Shown in pieces: positions 37,183 through 47,016 of a stretch of DNA of 64,000 nucleotides. How positions within the stretch are numbered: position 1 is the first letter of the stretch; the number at the start of each line of letters is the position of its first letter. The stretch lies in contig NZ_CP022540.1 in assembly GCF_002237555.1 (NCBI RefSeq), positions 3,043,001 through 3,107,000 of the forward strand, written 5' to 3'. This DNA comes from Antarctobacter heliothermus. GTDB taxonomy: Bacteria; Pseudomonadota; Alphaproteobacteria; Rhodobacterales; Rhodobacteraceae. The position numbers and the translations under genes were made by a program. Below the pieces are notes generated by a model. The model was given only the letters and a program-made list of their open reading frames with translations, had not been told where the DNA came from and did not search any database.

Positions 37183-38151
37183 ATGAGCCTCGAAGACGCC
37201 AAGCGCCAGATTGACCACGCCTTTACCCGTGACGACCTCAAAGGGCCGTCGTTCGAGAATGTCTTTGCCGGGGCGCCGTCGTTTCTGCGCCGCAAATACA
37301 CCAAGGATCTGCCCGGGGTGGATGTCGCGGTGACGGGGCTACCGTTTGATCAGGCGGTGACCAACCGGCCCGGCACGCGGCTGGGGCCGCGCGCGATCCG
37401 TGAGGCGTCCCTCTTGCAGACGATGGATGAGCCTTTTGGCTGGGGCTATGATGTGCTGTCGGAATTCGCCATCGCGGACTATGGCGACATGGCCTTCGAT
37501 TATGCCATGCCGTCCGAGGTGCCCGCGCGGATTGCCGACCATGTGGGCGGCATTCTGGATGCGGGTGCCGCCTGCATGGTGCTGGGCGGCGACCATTCGG
37601 TGACCCACGGCTGTCTGCGCGCCCATGCCGCGAAACACGGCCCGTTAAGTGTGATCCAATTCGACGCGCATACCGACACCTGGGCGGATGATGACATGGC
37701 GCGCGTCGATCACGGCACCTTTATGTACAAGGCCGTCAAGGAAGGGTTGGTAGAGCCGGAACGCTCTGTCCAGATCGGCATCCGCACAGACAACCCCGAT
37801 ACGCTGGGGTTCAACATCCTTGATGCGCGGCAGGTCCATGCCGAAGGGCCGGAACGGATCGCCGAGCGGGTGCATGAGATTGTCGGTCAGCATCCCTGTT
37901 ACCTGACCTTTGACATCGACGCGCTGGACCCGGCCTATGCGCCGGGCACCGGTACGCCGGTCTGGGGCGGGTTGACCAGCCATCAGGCGGCTGTGATCCT
38001 GCGCAGGCTGGCGGGAATCGACCTGAAAGGCGGCGATGTGGTTGAGGTGTCGCCGCCGTTTGACACCACCGGGGCCACGGCTGTGGCGGCGGCGCATGTG
38101 GGCATGGAATTGCTGTGCCTTTGGGGTTGGACCCGTCGCGTGACGGGATGA
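37183..38151 (+). CDS. speB: agmatinase / ureohydrolase
   Basis: Agmatinases hydrolyse agmatine to putrescine and urea using two manganese ions. The 322-residue product has the metal-site motifs GGDHSVTHG near residue 131, QFDAHTDTW near 162 and FDIDALDPAYAPGTGTP near 243. The ATG begins after a purine-poor leader. Some members of the family act on guanidinobutyrate or other guanidines, so the substrate is uncertain. Confidence 0.9.
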   Translation: MSLEDAKRQIDHAFTRDDLKGPSFENVFAGAPSFLRRKYTKDLPGVDVAVTGLPFDQAVTNRPGTRLGPRAIREASLLQTMDEPFGWGYDVLSEFAIADYGDMAFDYAMPSEVPARIADHVGGILDAGAACMVLGGDHSVTHGCLRAHAAKHGPLSVIQFDAHTDTWADDDMARVDHGTFMYKAVKEGLVEPERSVQIGIRTDNPDTLGFNILDARQVHAEGPERIAERVHEIVGQHPCYLTFDIDALDPAYAPGTGTPVWGGLTSHQAAVILRRLAGIDLKGGDVVEVSPPFDTTGATAVAAAHVGMELLCLWGWTRRVTG

Positions 38152-38255
38152 CAAGTGCGGCGGCGCGCAGCGCAGTCGCAAAACCGTGGCTTTCAGAATC
38201 GCCTCCAGGCATGTCATGCCGGGGACCAGTTTGAGCACTGTGAAAGAGACACGCC

Positions 38256-38669
38256 TTGCGCATGGCATTTTTTCTAATCCTGTTGATCGTTCTTGGCGGC
38301 ATGGCCTGGATCCGGTTTGCGCCCTCTGACCCTGCCGACTGGCATGTCGATCCACAGGTGACGGCGGATCAGGATCTGGCCGCCGGTGTACGGCGGCGGA
38401 TTCCGGCAGGCCCGAACAAATTTGAACGCCTTCACGCCATCATTCTTGAAACGCCGCGCACCGAAATTCTGGCGGGCACGCAGGACGACGGGCAAGTGAC
38501 CTATGTCACCCGGTCAAAGTGGATGGGGTTTCCCGACTACACCACGGTGCGGGACAGCGAAGATGTGCTGGCACTGTGGGCACGCTCGCGCTTTGGTCAA
38601 TCGGACCTTGGGGTGAACCGCGCGCGGGTCGAAGACTGGCTGCAACGGCTGGAGGCCGACGAGGGCTGA
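38256..38669 (+). CDS. DUF1499 domain-containing protein
   Basis: The 137-residue protein has an N-terminal membrane anchor (AFFLILLIVLGGMAWIRFA) and then the DUF1499 domain: HAIILETPRTEILAGTQ, then YVTRSKWMGFPDYTTVRD. It is probably membrane-anchored facing the periplasm. The first start is a TTG (38256); an ATG two codons later is equally possible. The function is unknown. Confidence 0.88.
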   Translation: MRMAFFLILLIVLGGMAWIRFAPSDPADWHVDPQVTADQDLAAGVRRRIPAGPNKFERLHAIILETPRTEILAGTQDDGQVTYVTRSKWMGFPDYTTVRDSEDVLALWARSRFGQSDLGVNRARVEDWLQRLEADEG

Positions 38670-38724
38670 GGCCCCGGCGTCGGGGATGACTTGACGGCCC
38701 CTGCGCTTTGGGCAATGCATCCCC

Positions 38725-39774
38725 ATGATCCCGACAGACAGACTTCATCAAATCAAGGAGCGGCTCGAATTTGTCGAGGCGCGCATGTCCTCTGGCAGCG
38801 GCGATATCGCGGCGCTGGGGCGTGAATACGCTGAGCTGAAGCCCGTGGTGAGCCAGATCGCCGAATGGGAGCAACTCTGCGCCGAGATCGCAGAGGCGGA
38901 GGCGTTGCTGGACGATCCAGAGATGCGCGCGCTCGCCGAAGAGGAACTGCCGCAGTTGCGCGCCCGTCTGCCAGAGGCAGAGCGCGCGGTGCAACTGTCA
39001 CTGTTGCCGCGCGACGCCGCCGATGCGCGCCCCGCGATGCTGGAAATTCGCCCCGGCACCGGCGGCGATGAAGCGGCGCTGTTCGCCGGGGATCTGGCCC
39101 GCATGTACCAACGCTATGCCGAGGCCAAGGGTTGGCGCTGGGAAGTGATCGAGGAACAACTGTCAGAACTGGGCGGTGTGCGCGAATTGGTGGTACGGAT
39201 CGCCGGGGACAATGTCTTTGCCCGGCTGAAATACGAAAGCGGCGTACACCGGGTTCAGCGGGTGCCAGAAACCGAATCTGGTGGGCGTATCCACACCTCG
39301 GCGGCCACGGTGGCCGTGTTGCCAGAGGCCGAAGAGGTGGATATCCGCATCGACCCGAACGACATCCGCATCGATACCATGCGATCATCGGGGGCGGGCG
39401 GGCAGCACGTCAACACCACCGACTCGGCCGTCAGGATCACACACTTGCCCACTGGTATCGTCGTTACCAGTTCCGAGAAATCGCAGCACCGCAACCGTGA
39501 GATCGCCATGCAGGTGCTGCGCGCGCGTCTGTTCGATCAGCAACGCCAGCAGGCCGATGCGTCGCGCTCTGCCGACCGCAAGGCGCAGGTCGGGTCGGGT
39601 GATCGGTCCGAGCGTATTCGCACCTACAACTTTCCGCAGGGGCGGCTGACCGATCACCGTATCGGCCTGACGCTGTACCGGCTGGAACAAATCATGGCCG
39701 GCGATCTGGATGAGATCATCGATGGGCTGACGGCGGAACATCAAGCCTCGCAACTGGCTGAGATGGGGGCATGA
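38725..39774 (+). CDS. prfA: peptide chain release factor 1
   Basis: RF1 terminates translation at UAA and UAG. The 349-residue product has the N-terminal helical domain, the core [26 protein letters not shown] and the GGQ motif in [25 protein letters not shown] near residue 229. It ends with [19 protein letters not shown]. prmC, which methylates the GGQ glutamine, starts five bases past the stop, so the two are coupled. Confidence 0.98.
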   Translation: MIPTDRLHQIKERLEFVEARMSSGSGDIAALGREYAELKPVVSQIAEWEQLCAEIAEAEALLDDPEMRALAEEELPQLRARLPEAERAVQLSLLPRDAADARPAMLEIRPGTGGDEAALFAGDLARMYQRYAEAKGWRWEVIEEQLSELGGVRELVVRIAGDNVFARLKYESGVHRVQRVPETESGGRIHTSAATVAVLPEAEEVDIRIDPNDIRIDTMRSSGAGGQHVNTTDSAVRITHLPTGIVVTSSEKSQHRNREIAMQVLRARLFDQQRQQADASRSADRKAQVGSGDRSERIRTYNFPQGRLTDHRIGLTLYRLEQIMAGDLDEIIDGLTAEHQASQLAEMGA

Positions 39775-39778
39775 CGGC

Positions 39779-40627
39779 ATGACGCGGGGTTCGGACCTGT
39801 TGTCGCGCGCAACCGCGCGCCTGACCGAGGCAGAGGTCCCCGATCCGGGGCGCGATGCGCGGCGCCTGATGGCGCATGTGCTCAAGGTGCCGCCCGGACG
39901 CCTGACCCTGTTTCTGCCCGAGCCGGTCGATCCGGCGCTGGAGGTGGTCTATCTGACCATCGTCGAACGCCGCGCCGAGCGGGTGCCTGTCAGCCACCTG
40001 ATCGGGCGCCGGGCGTTTTACGGGCGCGATTTCCTTGTCACCCCAGAGGTTCTGGACCCGCGCCCAGAGACGGAAACGCTGATCGAGGTGGTCCTGACCG
40101 AACCCTTTGCCACGGTGCTGGACCTTGGCACCGGGTCGGGCTGTATCCTGCTGACCCTGCTGGCCGAACGTGAGAGTGCGGTTGGTGTGGGTACGGATGT
40201 CAGCACAGCGGCGCTGAATGTCGCTTATTGGAACCGCAACGCGCTGGACCTGCAACACCGGGCCGACCTGCGTGAGGGCAGTTGGTATGCGGCGCTGGAG
40301 GCGAATGAGGACCAGTTCGACCTGATCGTGTCGAACCCGCCCTATATCGCGGTGAACGAAATGCCGTTTCTTTCCCCTGAGGTCCGCGAACATGAACCGC
40401 GCCTGGCGCTGACCGATGAAGCCGACGGACTAACCGCCTACAGGGCGATTCTCTCAGGTCTGACCGCGCATCTTTCTCCGGGCGGTCGGCTGGTGGTTGA
40501 GATCGGTGCCAGCCAGGGCATGGCGGTCTCCCGGCTATTTTCCGAGGCCGGATTGCGCGGTGTGCGGGTGATTCCCGACATTGATGGCAGAGATCGTGTG
40601 GTTCTGGGCACGCGACGCCGTATTTAG
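39779..40627 (+). CDS. prmC: peptide chain release factor N5-glutamine methyltransferase
   Basis: PrmC methylates the Gln of the release-factor GGQ motif. The 282-residue product has an N-terminal helical domain and a Rossmann methyltransferase with LDLGTGSGCILLTLLAE and the substrate motif VSNPPYIAV. It starts five bases after prfA, the standard arrangement. Confidence 0.97.
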   Translation: MTRGSDLLSRATARLTEAEVPDPGRDARRLMAHVLKVPPGRLTLFLPEPVDPALEVVYLTIVERRAERVPVSHLIGRRAFYGRDFLVTPEVLDPRPETETLIEVVLTEPFATVLDLGTGSGCILLTLLAERESAVGVGTDVSTAALNVAYWNRNALDLQHRADLREGSWYAALEANEDQFDLIVSNPPYIAVNEMPFLSPEVREHEPRLALTDEADGLTAYRAILSGLTAHLSPGGRLVVEIGASQGMAVSRLFSEAGLRGVRVIPDIDGRDRVVLGTRRRI

Positions 40628-40841
40628 CGGCTTTTTCGTGCCTAAATCGCCGATTTTGTGGTATTTTGACTTGTCACATTTCTGTCCATGTGCATATTCA
40701 GTGTTAGCTGCTCAGTCGAATGGCTCTCTTGCCGATCCTGCGCAACGTCAAGCCAACATAAGGGTGACCCTAACGGATTGGCGCAAGATGCGCCCTTGCC
40801 CCGTCACCAAGCCGTCGAAATAAGGCTGGAAATCAGACAAT

Positions 40842-41699
40842 ATGCGTTCTTCCAAATCCCGCTCGCGGAACAAGAGCAATCGTAACCGCAACAACAACAA
40901 CAATACCTTGGGTAATGTCGTCAACCGTGTGTTCGACAGCAGTGGCCCAGAGGGTAAAGTGCGCGGGACTCCGCAGCAGATCATCGACAAATACAATCAA
41001 CTTGCCCGCGATGCGTCCCTGAGCAATGACAGAGTTGCGGCAGAGAACTTTCAACAACACGCCGAACATTACATGCGGATGTTGAGCGAGGCGCAGCGCG
41101 AACAAGACACGCGCCGTGAACAGCAGGAACGCGAAAACCGCGAGCGTCAGGCGCAGCGGGATCGGGAGCGGACGCAACGTGATGGCGCGTCCGATCAACC
41201 GGACCGGGCAGAAAAGTCCGACAGGTCAGATCGGCAAGACAGACAAGACCGTCAGGACAGACCCGCACGCCAGTCACATGCGCCCAAAGCCGATGAGCAG
41301 GGCACGTCGATTGCCGGGGATGTGCTGGATCTCGGGGCCGAGGACGATGGCCCCGGTCTGGTCGACACTCCGGAATCCCGGGCGGAAACCACCCCTGCGG
41401 TGACACCATCGGCAGAGCCCAAACCGGCACCAACCAGAAGCCGGGCCCCCAGATCCCAGGCGCCCAAAGCACAGGCACCTAAAGCACAAGCAGCGGATCC
41501 TGTGGACCCCGGTGCCGATGCGCCCCAAGCCTCAGACGATGCGGCTGTGCCCGCCGCGTCAGACGAAAAGCCCAAAAAGCCGCGCGCCCCGCGCAAACCC
41601 CGCAAAAAGCCTGAGCCGAAGCCGGAAGCCGTTGAGTCGGACACGCCGCCCGTCGCCACAGAGCCGGGTGATACCCCGCCTCCGGACGCCGCCGAGTAA
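40842..41699 (+). CDS. DUF4167 domain-containing protein
   Basis: The 285-residue protein opens with the conserved alphaproteobacterial DUF4167 segment: RSSKSRSRNKSNRNRN, then TLGNVVNRVFDSSGPEGKVRGTPQQ and AAENFQQHAEHYMRML. After residue 95 it is disordered, first Arg/Glu/Gln-rich with repeated DRQDRQD blocks, then rich in Pro, Ala and Lys. It may bind RNA or another nucleic acid given the Arg/Asn-rich start, which is inference. The 214 bases upstream hold no gene. Confidence 0.92.
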   Translation: MRSSKSRSRNKSNRNRNNNNNTLGNVVNRVFDSSGPEGKVRGTPQQIIDKYNQLARDASLSNDRVAAENFQQHAEHYMRMLSEAQREQDTRREQQERENRERQAQRDRERTQRDGASDQPDRAEKSDRSDRQDRQDRQDRPARQSHAPKADEQGTSIAGDVLDLGAEDDGPGLVDTPESRAETTPAVTPSAEPKPAPTRSRAPRSQAPKAQAPKAQAADPVDPGADAPQASDDAAVPAASDEKPKKPRAPRKPRKKPEPKPEAVESDTPPVATEPGDTPPPDAAE

Positions 41700-41728
41700 G
41701 TTCGGATTTCAGATAATCGGGCCGCGCG

Positions 41729-42571
41729 TCAGACGGCAGCAAGGCTGCGCGCCAGCGCGCAGAATTGCTCCAACGGAACACGCTCGGCCCGCTCTGTCGG
41801 GGCAATCCCGGCCACGGCCAGGTGATCCTCGATTTGCGGTGACAGACCCTTCAACGCGGCGCGCAGCATCTTGCGCCGCTGGTTGAAGGCCGCCGCCACC
41901 ACCCGTTCCAACACCTTCGCATCCGCCTCGAACCGGGGCGCAGGCAGCGCGGTTAGGTGCACCACGGCGGAACTGACCTTGGGTGGCGGGGTAAAAGCGC
42001 CCGGCGGCAGCGTCAGCGCGATCCGCGCGTCGCAGCGCCACTGAGCCAACAGCGCCAAACGGCCATAGGCCTTGGAGCCCGGCTCTGCCACGATCCGCTC
42101 TGCCACCTCCTTTTGGAACATCAGCGTCAGGGACCGCCATGCCGGCGGCCATACCTTTGGCGTCAGCCACCGCACCAGCAATTCTGTGCCGACATTGTAG
42201 GGCAGGTTGGCGCAGATCGCATAAGGCGGCGTCAAATGGGCCGCGGCATCAACCTCCAGCGCATCGCCCTCGATAAACTCCAACCGGCCCGGATATGCCT
42301 CGGCAATTTCGGCCAGCGCAGGCAGACAGCGCGCATCCTTTTCAACCGCCAGCACCTTGCGCGCGCCTTCGGCCAGCAACCCTCGGGTCAGTCCGCCGGG
42401 GCCGGGGCCCACCTCCAGCACGTCGGTGTCCGACAGGTCGCCGGCCACGCGCGCGATGCGGGCTGTCAGGTTGAGGTCGAGAAGAAAGTTCTGACCCAGC
42501 GACTTGCGTGCGGACAGTTGGTGACGCTTGATCACCTCACTCAGCGGGGGGAGGGTGTCGATCGCGCTCAT
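41729..42571 (-). CDS. rsmA: 16S rRNA (adenine1518/1519-N6) dimethyltransferase RsmA
   Basis: RsmA dimethylates two adjacent adenosines near the 3' end of 16S rRNA. The 280-residue product has the family opening [19 protein letters not shown], the cofactor motif [14 protein letters not shown] and [15 protein letters not shown]. The C-terminal [13 protein letters not shown] is also present. It lies downstream of pdxA in the conserved lpt-surA-pdxA-rsmA order. Confidence 0.97.
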   Translation of the reverse strand: MSAIDTLPPLSEVIKRHQLSARKSLGQNFLLDLNLTARIARVAGDLSDTDVLEVGPGPGGLTRGLLAEGARKVLAVEKDARCLPALAEIAEAYPGRLEFIEGDALEVDAAAHLTPPYAICANLPYNVGTELLVRWLTPKVWPPAWRSLTLMFQKEVAERIVAEPGSKAYGRLALLAQWRCDARIALTLPPGAFTPPPKVSSAVVHLTALPAPRFEADAKVLERVVAAAFNQRRKMLRAALKGLSPQIEDHLAVAGIAPTERAERVPLEQFCALARSLAAV

Positions 42572-42582
42572 GTTTTCTTCTG

Positions 42583-42640
42583 TCCGAAAATATCCTGGGG
42601 GGGAATTGGCCTATGGCCAAGGGGGGGCAAAGGCCCCCGC
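42583..42640. repeat. G-rich palindromic intergenic element (copy 3), composite
   Basis: The 103-base gap between rsmA and pdxA holds TCCGAAAATATCCTGGGG, then a TTGGCC-TAT-GGCCAA palindrome (42606-42620), then GGGGGC...GCCCCC (42622-42638). The composite layout looks like a dispersed repeat rather than a terminator. A similar GGGGGC/GCCCCC core recurs at 22,562, 25,508 and 50,861. Confidence 0.5.
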
Positions 42641-42674
42641 CTGCGGTGCGGCACATCCCGTGGGCTGGTCTGGG

Positions 42675-43643
42675 TCATGCGTTGGCCATTTGTGCTGCCA
42701 TGCGCAGTGCGGCCAGTGTGGAACTGGGATTGGCAACACCCTTGCCTGCGATGTCATAGGCTGTTCCATGATCGGGCGAGGTGCGGATAAAGGGCAGTCC
42801 TAGCGTGACGTTGACACCCTCATCGAAGTCCAGTGTCTTGATCGGGATCAGGGCCTGATCGTGATACATGCAGATCGCAGCGTCATAGCCTGCACGGGCG
42901 CGAGCGTGGAACATCGTATCGGCGGGCAGAGGGCCGCGCAGGTCCATCCCGTCAGCCCGCAAACGGTCCAGCACCGGGGCAATCAGTGCCGCGTCCTCAT
43001 GGCCCATGCGACCGCCTTCGCCCGCGTGCGGGTTCAGACCAGACACCGCAAGGCGTGGGGCGGCTATGCCGAATTGTGTTTTGAGTGCCGTGTGTGTGAT
43101 GCGGATACGCCGCTCCAACAGGGCGGGGGTCAGCGCGGCCGGCACATCCGCCAGCGCGATATGAATGGTGACCGGGACCACGCGCAGGCGGTCAGAGGCC
43201 AGCATCATCACCACCTCGTCCACACCCGCCAGATGAGCGAGGAACTCGGTATGGCCGGGAAAGGTAAACCCCGCACCCTCTGCCAGCGCCTGTTTGCTGA
43301 TCGGCAAGGTGCACAGGGCTGACGCCACACCGGCCTGCACTAGACGCACACCTTCTTCGATAGCTGCGATCACGCCGGGCGCATGGGAGGCTTGCGGCAG
43401 TCCGGGCACGCGGGGGCCGGGCATGTCCAAGGGCCAGACCGGCAGCCCCTCACCAACTCGGACCGTCGCTTGCACGGGATCGTCCAAAACCACATGCGGC
43501 ACGCGCCCGGGCAAGTGCGCCGGATCGCCGATCCAGAAGAACGGCAAGTCGCGCCCCAAACGGTCCCATGCTGCCTCAGCCAATTCCGGCCCGATCCCAG
43601 CAGGTTCCCCGCAGCTCAACGCGACGGGAGAGGCCCCAGTCAT
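42675..43643 (-). CDS. pdxA: 4-hydroxythreonine-4-phosphate dehydrogenase PdxA
   Basis: PdxA oxidises 4-phosphohydroxy-L-threonine in the pyridoxal phosphate pathway. The 322-residue product begins PVALSCGEPAGIGPELA and has the metal and substrate block SGLNPHAGEGGRMGHEDAALI near residue 207, and CMYHDQALIPIKTL. Its start overlaps the surA stop by 4 bases. Confidence 0.97.
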   Translation of the reverse strand: MTGASPVALSCGEPAGIGPELAEAAWDRLGRDLPFFWIGDPAHLPGRVPHVVLDDPVQATVRVGEGLPVWPLDMPGPRVPGLPQASHAPGVIAAIEEGVRLVQAGVASALCTLPISKQALAEGAGFTFPGHTEFLAHLAGVDEVVMMLASDRLRVVPVTIHIALADVPAALTPALLERRIRITHTALKTQFGIAAPRLAVSGLNPHAGEGGRMGHEDAALIAPVLDRLRADGMDLRGPLPADTMFHARARAGYDAAICMYHDQALIPIKTLDFDEGVNVTLGLPFIRTSPDHGTAYDIAGKGVANPSSTLAALRMAAQMANA

Positions 43644-44863
43644 CGGTTGACGATACGGGCGTCGGCGCGCAGCTGCGCAAGATAGCCATCGGCCAGTGTG
43701 GCCAGACGCCGGTTGCGCAAACCGATTGTGATTTCGCCCCGGTCAACATCTTCGGTAATTTGCGTGGACCGCCCGCAGAGCATCAGAAACACCAGCGTCT
43801 GACCGCCCGAACGTGTGAGTGCTGTCGAGACCTCTCCGGGGTCCAGCTTGGTCAGTTCCAGCGCGATGTCCGTCGGCAGATCGTCCACTGGCAGCGTGCC
43901 GCGTTCCAGGACCTCGGGGGGTTGTCCCTTGGCGACGCCATACAGGTCGTCGCAGCGGTCCACCCGACCAGCCAGCACGCGGGCGCGCGCCAGTGTTTCG
44001 GGGGTCCGGCCTCCGGCCATATAGTAGGCGGCGTATTCCACCGCAGTGACCTCTGGCGGGCTAAAGCCGGTTTCCTCGATGTCGCGCAACTGGAACAGGG
44101 CAACGGCGCCGTCCAGCGGAATAGGCGCTGTCACCTCGCCCGGTGCAAGGCCTAGCAGCAACGGGCGCAGTTGCGGCGGCAGATCGCTCAGGTTCTGCCA
44201 GGGCAGGCGGCCGCCAGCGTCGCGGCTGGCGGTGGCGGAATACTGCCGCGCCTGGGCCGAAAAGGCACCGGTGCTGTCGAGTTGCGCAATACGTTCCGCG
44301 CGGGCGCGAACGGCATCCTCTTCGCCCGGCGGCATCGGCATGATGATTTCAGATACCAGAACGCGCACCGTGCTTGTGCCCGATTGCAGCGACAGGGCGC
44401 GGTCGATCTCATCCTCGGACACGGTGGCGCGACCGCCGAACCGGGCCTGAACCAGTTGGCGCCAGCTCAGACCGGCGGCGACGAAATCGCGAAAGGTCTG
44501 TTCGGCTACACCCTCGGCGCCAATGGCCGCGACGAATTGATCGCGGTCCAGATTGGCGCGCGCAGCAAACTCACCCATGCCGTCCAGCACTTCTTGTTCT
44601 GTCGGACGGACGCCGTTGTCGCGTGCCGCCTGAATGCGCAGGCGGTCATCTATCAACTGTTCGCGTGAGAGTTTGTCGAGGTTTCCGGGTGCTTTCAGCA
44701 CCTGCAACATCCGCTTACGCTGTGCGATCTCATAATTGGTGATGACGCTGTCGTTGACCTGAATGGCGGGGGCAAAAAGGTTCTGCGCGGCCAGCGGCGC
44801 GGGGCTCAAGGTGATCGAGAGGACCGCAAGGGCCGGTGCAAGCAGGCGGGTCAGAATGAACAT
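43640..44863 (-). CDS. surA: periplasmic peptidyl-prolyl isomerase SurA-like
   Basis: SurA chaperones outer-membrane proteins, including LptD, through the periplasm. The 407-residue product has a signal peptide (FILTRLLAPALAVLSITL, ending PLAAQ) and the SurA N-terminal domain (QVNDSVITNYEIAQRKRMLQ, then LSREQLIDDRLRIQAARDNG). A parvulin-type region is in the middle. I place the start at 44863, so the gene overlaps the lptD stop by 13 bases, in the conserved lptD-surA-pdxA order. Confidence 0.9.
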   Translation of the reverse strand: MFILTRLLAPALAVLSITLSPAPLAAQNLFAPAIQVNDSVITNYEIAQRKRMLQVLKAPGNLDKLSREQLIDDRLRIQAARDNGVRPTEQEVLDGMGEFAARANLDRDQFVAAIGAEGVAEQTFRDFVAAGLSWRQLVQARFGGRATVSEDEIDRALSLQSGTSTVRVLVSEIIMPMPPGEEDAVRARAERIAQLDSTGAFSAQARQYSATASRDAGGRLPWQNLSDLPPQLRPLLLGLAPGEVTAPIPLDGAVALFQLRDIEETGFSPPEVTAVEYAAYYMAGGRTPETLARARVLAGRVDRCDDLYGVAKGQPPEVLERGTLPVDDLPTDIALELTKLDPGEVSTALTRSGGQTLVFLMLCGRSTQITEDVDRGEITIGLRNRRLATLADGYLAQLRADARIVNR

Positions 44864-47016
44864 GTGCGGCGATACTCCTTGCCACTGGCGTCGGCGCCAA
44901 AGCCTGTTAGCGCGACGGTCAGATCGAATTCGGTAGACGGTTCCAGGGTGGTCGAGGACGCGTAGTTCCGCGTCGCCTGAAGATCCACCTGAATACATTC
45001 GTTTCGGTATTGCAGGCCCAGACCGACACGGTCAAGCCGGTCATCGCCAAGGTCATAGCGGGCCTCACCCGAGGTGGACCAGTTCCGGGTCAGTTGATAG
45101 CGGCCATCAAAGGTCCATTCGGATTGTCTTTGGGTCCGGTCCTCATCGGAATCGGTGACCAGCAGCAGGTAGGACGCGCCAAGGTCCATTCGCGTGTTGG
45201 ACCATCCGGCACGCGCTTCTGCCTTGGAAAACAGGCCGTCTTCGTCCAGCAGACCGCGCGCCGACAGCGTGATCCCCAACGGGTTGGCAAAGCGTCCCGC
45301 GATCAGCAAGTCAGAGGCGGTATCGCTGAGCCCGGACGAAAGCGAAAAATCGGGCTCGGCGGTTTCACGCCAGACCTTGCCCAGCGTCAATGCCGCCGAC
45401 CAGCCACCCGGCGCCTTGTGCAGCCAGCGCAGTCCGGCGGCGACGGTTGTGCCGTGTTCGCGGCGGTCAGCGGCGGGAAAGCGGGACAGCGACAGCAAGT
45501 TGGCCTCGTCAAATTCGACCCGCGTGCTTTCGTCGTTGGGGTTTTTCAGCCGCTCGCCGCCGACCCAGCCCAGTTGAACGATCGGCTCCAGCAGGGTGCG
45601 CCCGCCGCGCGGACCCTGCCGTTGCAGGGGATAGCGGAATTCAATTGCGACACCGGGGATGGCGCGGCTGACTTCGGCATCCGATGTGACGTCATCCTCT
45701 GTGATGTATCGGTCGGCCCACAGATGTGTGGACAGCCCGACGCGCAGGCCACTGGCCACGGTCCAGCGGTTGCGCCAGCTGAATTCGGCATTGAACCGGG
45801 TGACATCACGACCGTCGATTTCGGTATCGTCGTCGCTGCCATCGGTATCGCGTTTGGATTGGCGCAAATGGCCGTGGACATCGGTGCCCAACCGGAACTC
45901 TCCGCCGAAGGACGGAAAAAACCGTTGCTCCCTGCGGTAGTCCGCGATGAAGCGGGGCTGGGTTGCGTTGTCCTCATAGTCGCGCAGTGTCTGATAGTTC
46001 AGAATGCTGGTGTCCATGAAGCTGTCGGCGGTCACCCGTGTCAGCGACAGATTGCTGGCCAGACGGTCGGCGCCGCTGATGTCGTAGTCGTTCAGATAGG
46101 CATCATCCGAAACACCTTTGAGATTGAACGACAGTTTGTAGTCCTGCAAAACCCGAAATTCACCTTCGGCAAAAAGATAGCCGCGCGGATCTGCCATCAA
46201 CGTGTCAGACGACAGCGCTCCGTGAATGGTCAGGTCGCCACTGCGAAAGGCACGCCTGTAACGGAACCCCATCGTACGGGTTTCCGACGCCAGATAGGGC
46301 GTCAGGGTCAAATCCTGATGCCGTCCGATGGGAAAGAAATACGGCACCTTGACCCCGACACCCAGCAGGGAACTGCTGGTGAAGGTCGGGAAAAGGAACC
46401 CGCGGGCGCGCGGCAACGTGGGGTCGGGCAGGCGCAGGTGGGGAAAGTAGAAGATCGGCACGTCCAGAACACGAAACTGGGCATTGTCGAAATATAGCTG
46501 GCGCTCTTCCTGATCATGCACGACGCGCGATGCGCGGATCTGCCAGAGCGGTACTTTGCGTTGTCCGCAGACAAGGCAGGATGTGACGGCAACCTTGCTG
46601 AACTGGGTAAAGCGGCCATTCACCCGGCGCGCCTCGACCGAGGCAACCTGCAATTGTTGGTCAAGAACCATGCGCGCCCCGGACAGCAGGCCGTTTTGCA
46701 GGCCCTGATCCAGTTCGGCATAGGTGGCGACCAGAATATTGCCGGTCTCGTCGATGATGCGGATCGGGCCGTCGATGATCAACTGATCGGTTGTGCCGTC
46801 ATAGACGATGCGCCCGGCGGTCATGCGCACGCCGTCATGAAAGGCTTCGACATTGCCGGTGGCAATCAGCCGTTCGCCGTCTTCGACAAAGACGGCGTCG
46901 GCCACGAGCATTGCGGGCAGGGCATCGGCGTCCGGGGCGTCCTGCGCCAAGGCCGGTCCGGCCAGAACGCACAGCACCGCCAGCAGACGGATAAGACGGT
47001 CAAACATGCGGGTCAT
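44851..47016 (-). CDS. lptD: LPS-assembly protein LptD
   Basis: LptD forms the outer-membrane barrel that inserts lipopolysaccharide with LptE. The 721-residue product has a signal peptide (MFDRLIRLLAVLCVLAGPALA) and the periplasmic OstA-like domain (YDGTTDQLIIDGPIRIIDETGNILVATYAEL). Two Cys follow, near ARVVHD upstream, and a long C-terminal beta-barrel ends with RTCSF. The start ATG overlaps the lptG stop (ATGA), so it is coupled to the LPS exporter permeases. Confidence 0.96.
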   Translation of the reverse strand: MTRMFDRLIRLLAVLCVLAGPALAQDAPDADALPAMLVADAVFVEDGERLIATGNVEAFHDGVRMTAGRIVYDGTTDQLIIDGPIRIIDETGNILVATYAELDQGLQNGLLSGARMVLDQQLQVASVEARRVNGRFTQFSKVAVTSCLVCGQRKVPLWQIRASRVVHDQEERQLYFDNAQFRVLDVPIFYFPHLRLPDPTLPRARGFLFPTFTSSSLLGVGVKVPYFFPIGRHQDLTLTPYLASETRTMGFRYRRAFRSGDLTIHGALSSDTLMADPRGYLFAEGEFRVLQDYKLSFNLKGVSDDAYLNDYDISGADRLASNLSLTRVTADSFMDTSILNYQTLRDYEDNATQPRFIADYRREQRFFPSFGGEFRLGTDVHGHLRQSKRDTDGSDDDTEIDGRDVTRFNAEFSWRNRWTVASGLRVGLSTHLWADRYITEDDVTSDAEVSRAIPGVAIEFRYPLQRQGPRGGRTLLEPIVQLGWVGGERLKNPNDESTRVEFDEANLLSLSRFPAADRREHGTTVAAGLRWLHKAPGGWSAALTLGKVWRETAEPDFSLSSGLSDTASDLLIAGRFANPLGITLSARGLLDEDGLFSKAEARAGWSNTRMDLGASYLLLVTDSDEDRTQRQSEWTFDGRYQLTRNWSTSGEARYDLGDDRLDRVGLGLQYRNECIQVDLQATRNYASSTTLEPSTEFDLTVALTGFGADASGKEYRRTCSF

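Noticed and set aside
41220..41700. Repeat-rich segment as a possible mobile or CRISPR repeat
   Set aside because: The repetition (DRQDRQD and Pro/Ala/Lys blocks) comes from the disordered coding tail of the DUF4167 protein; there are no spaced identical DNA repeats.
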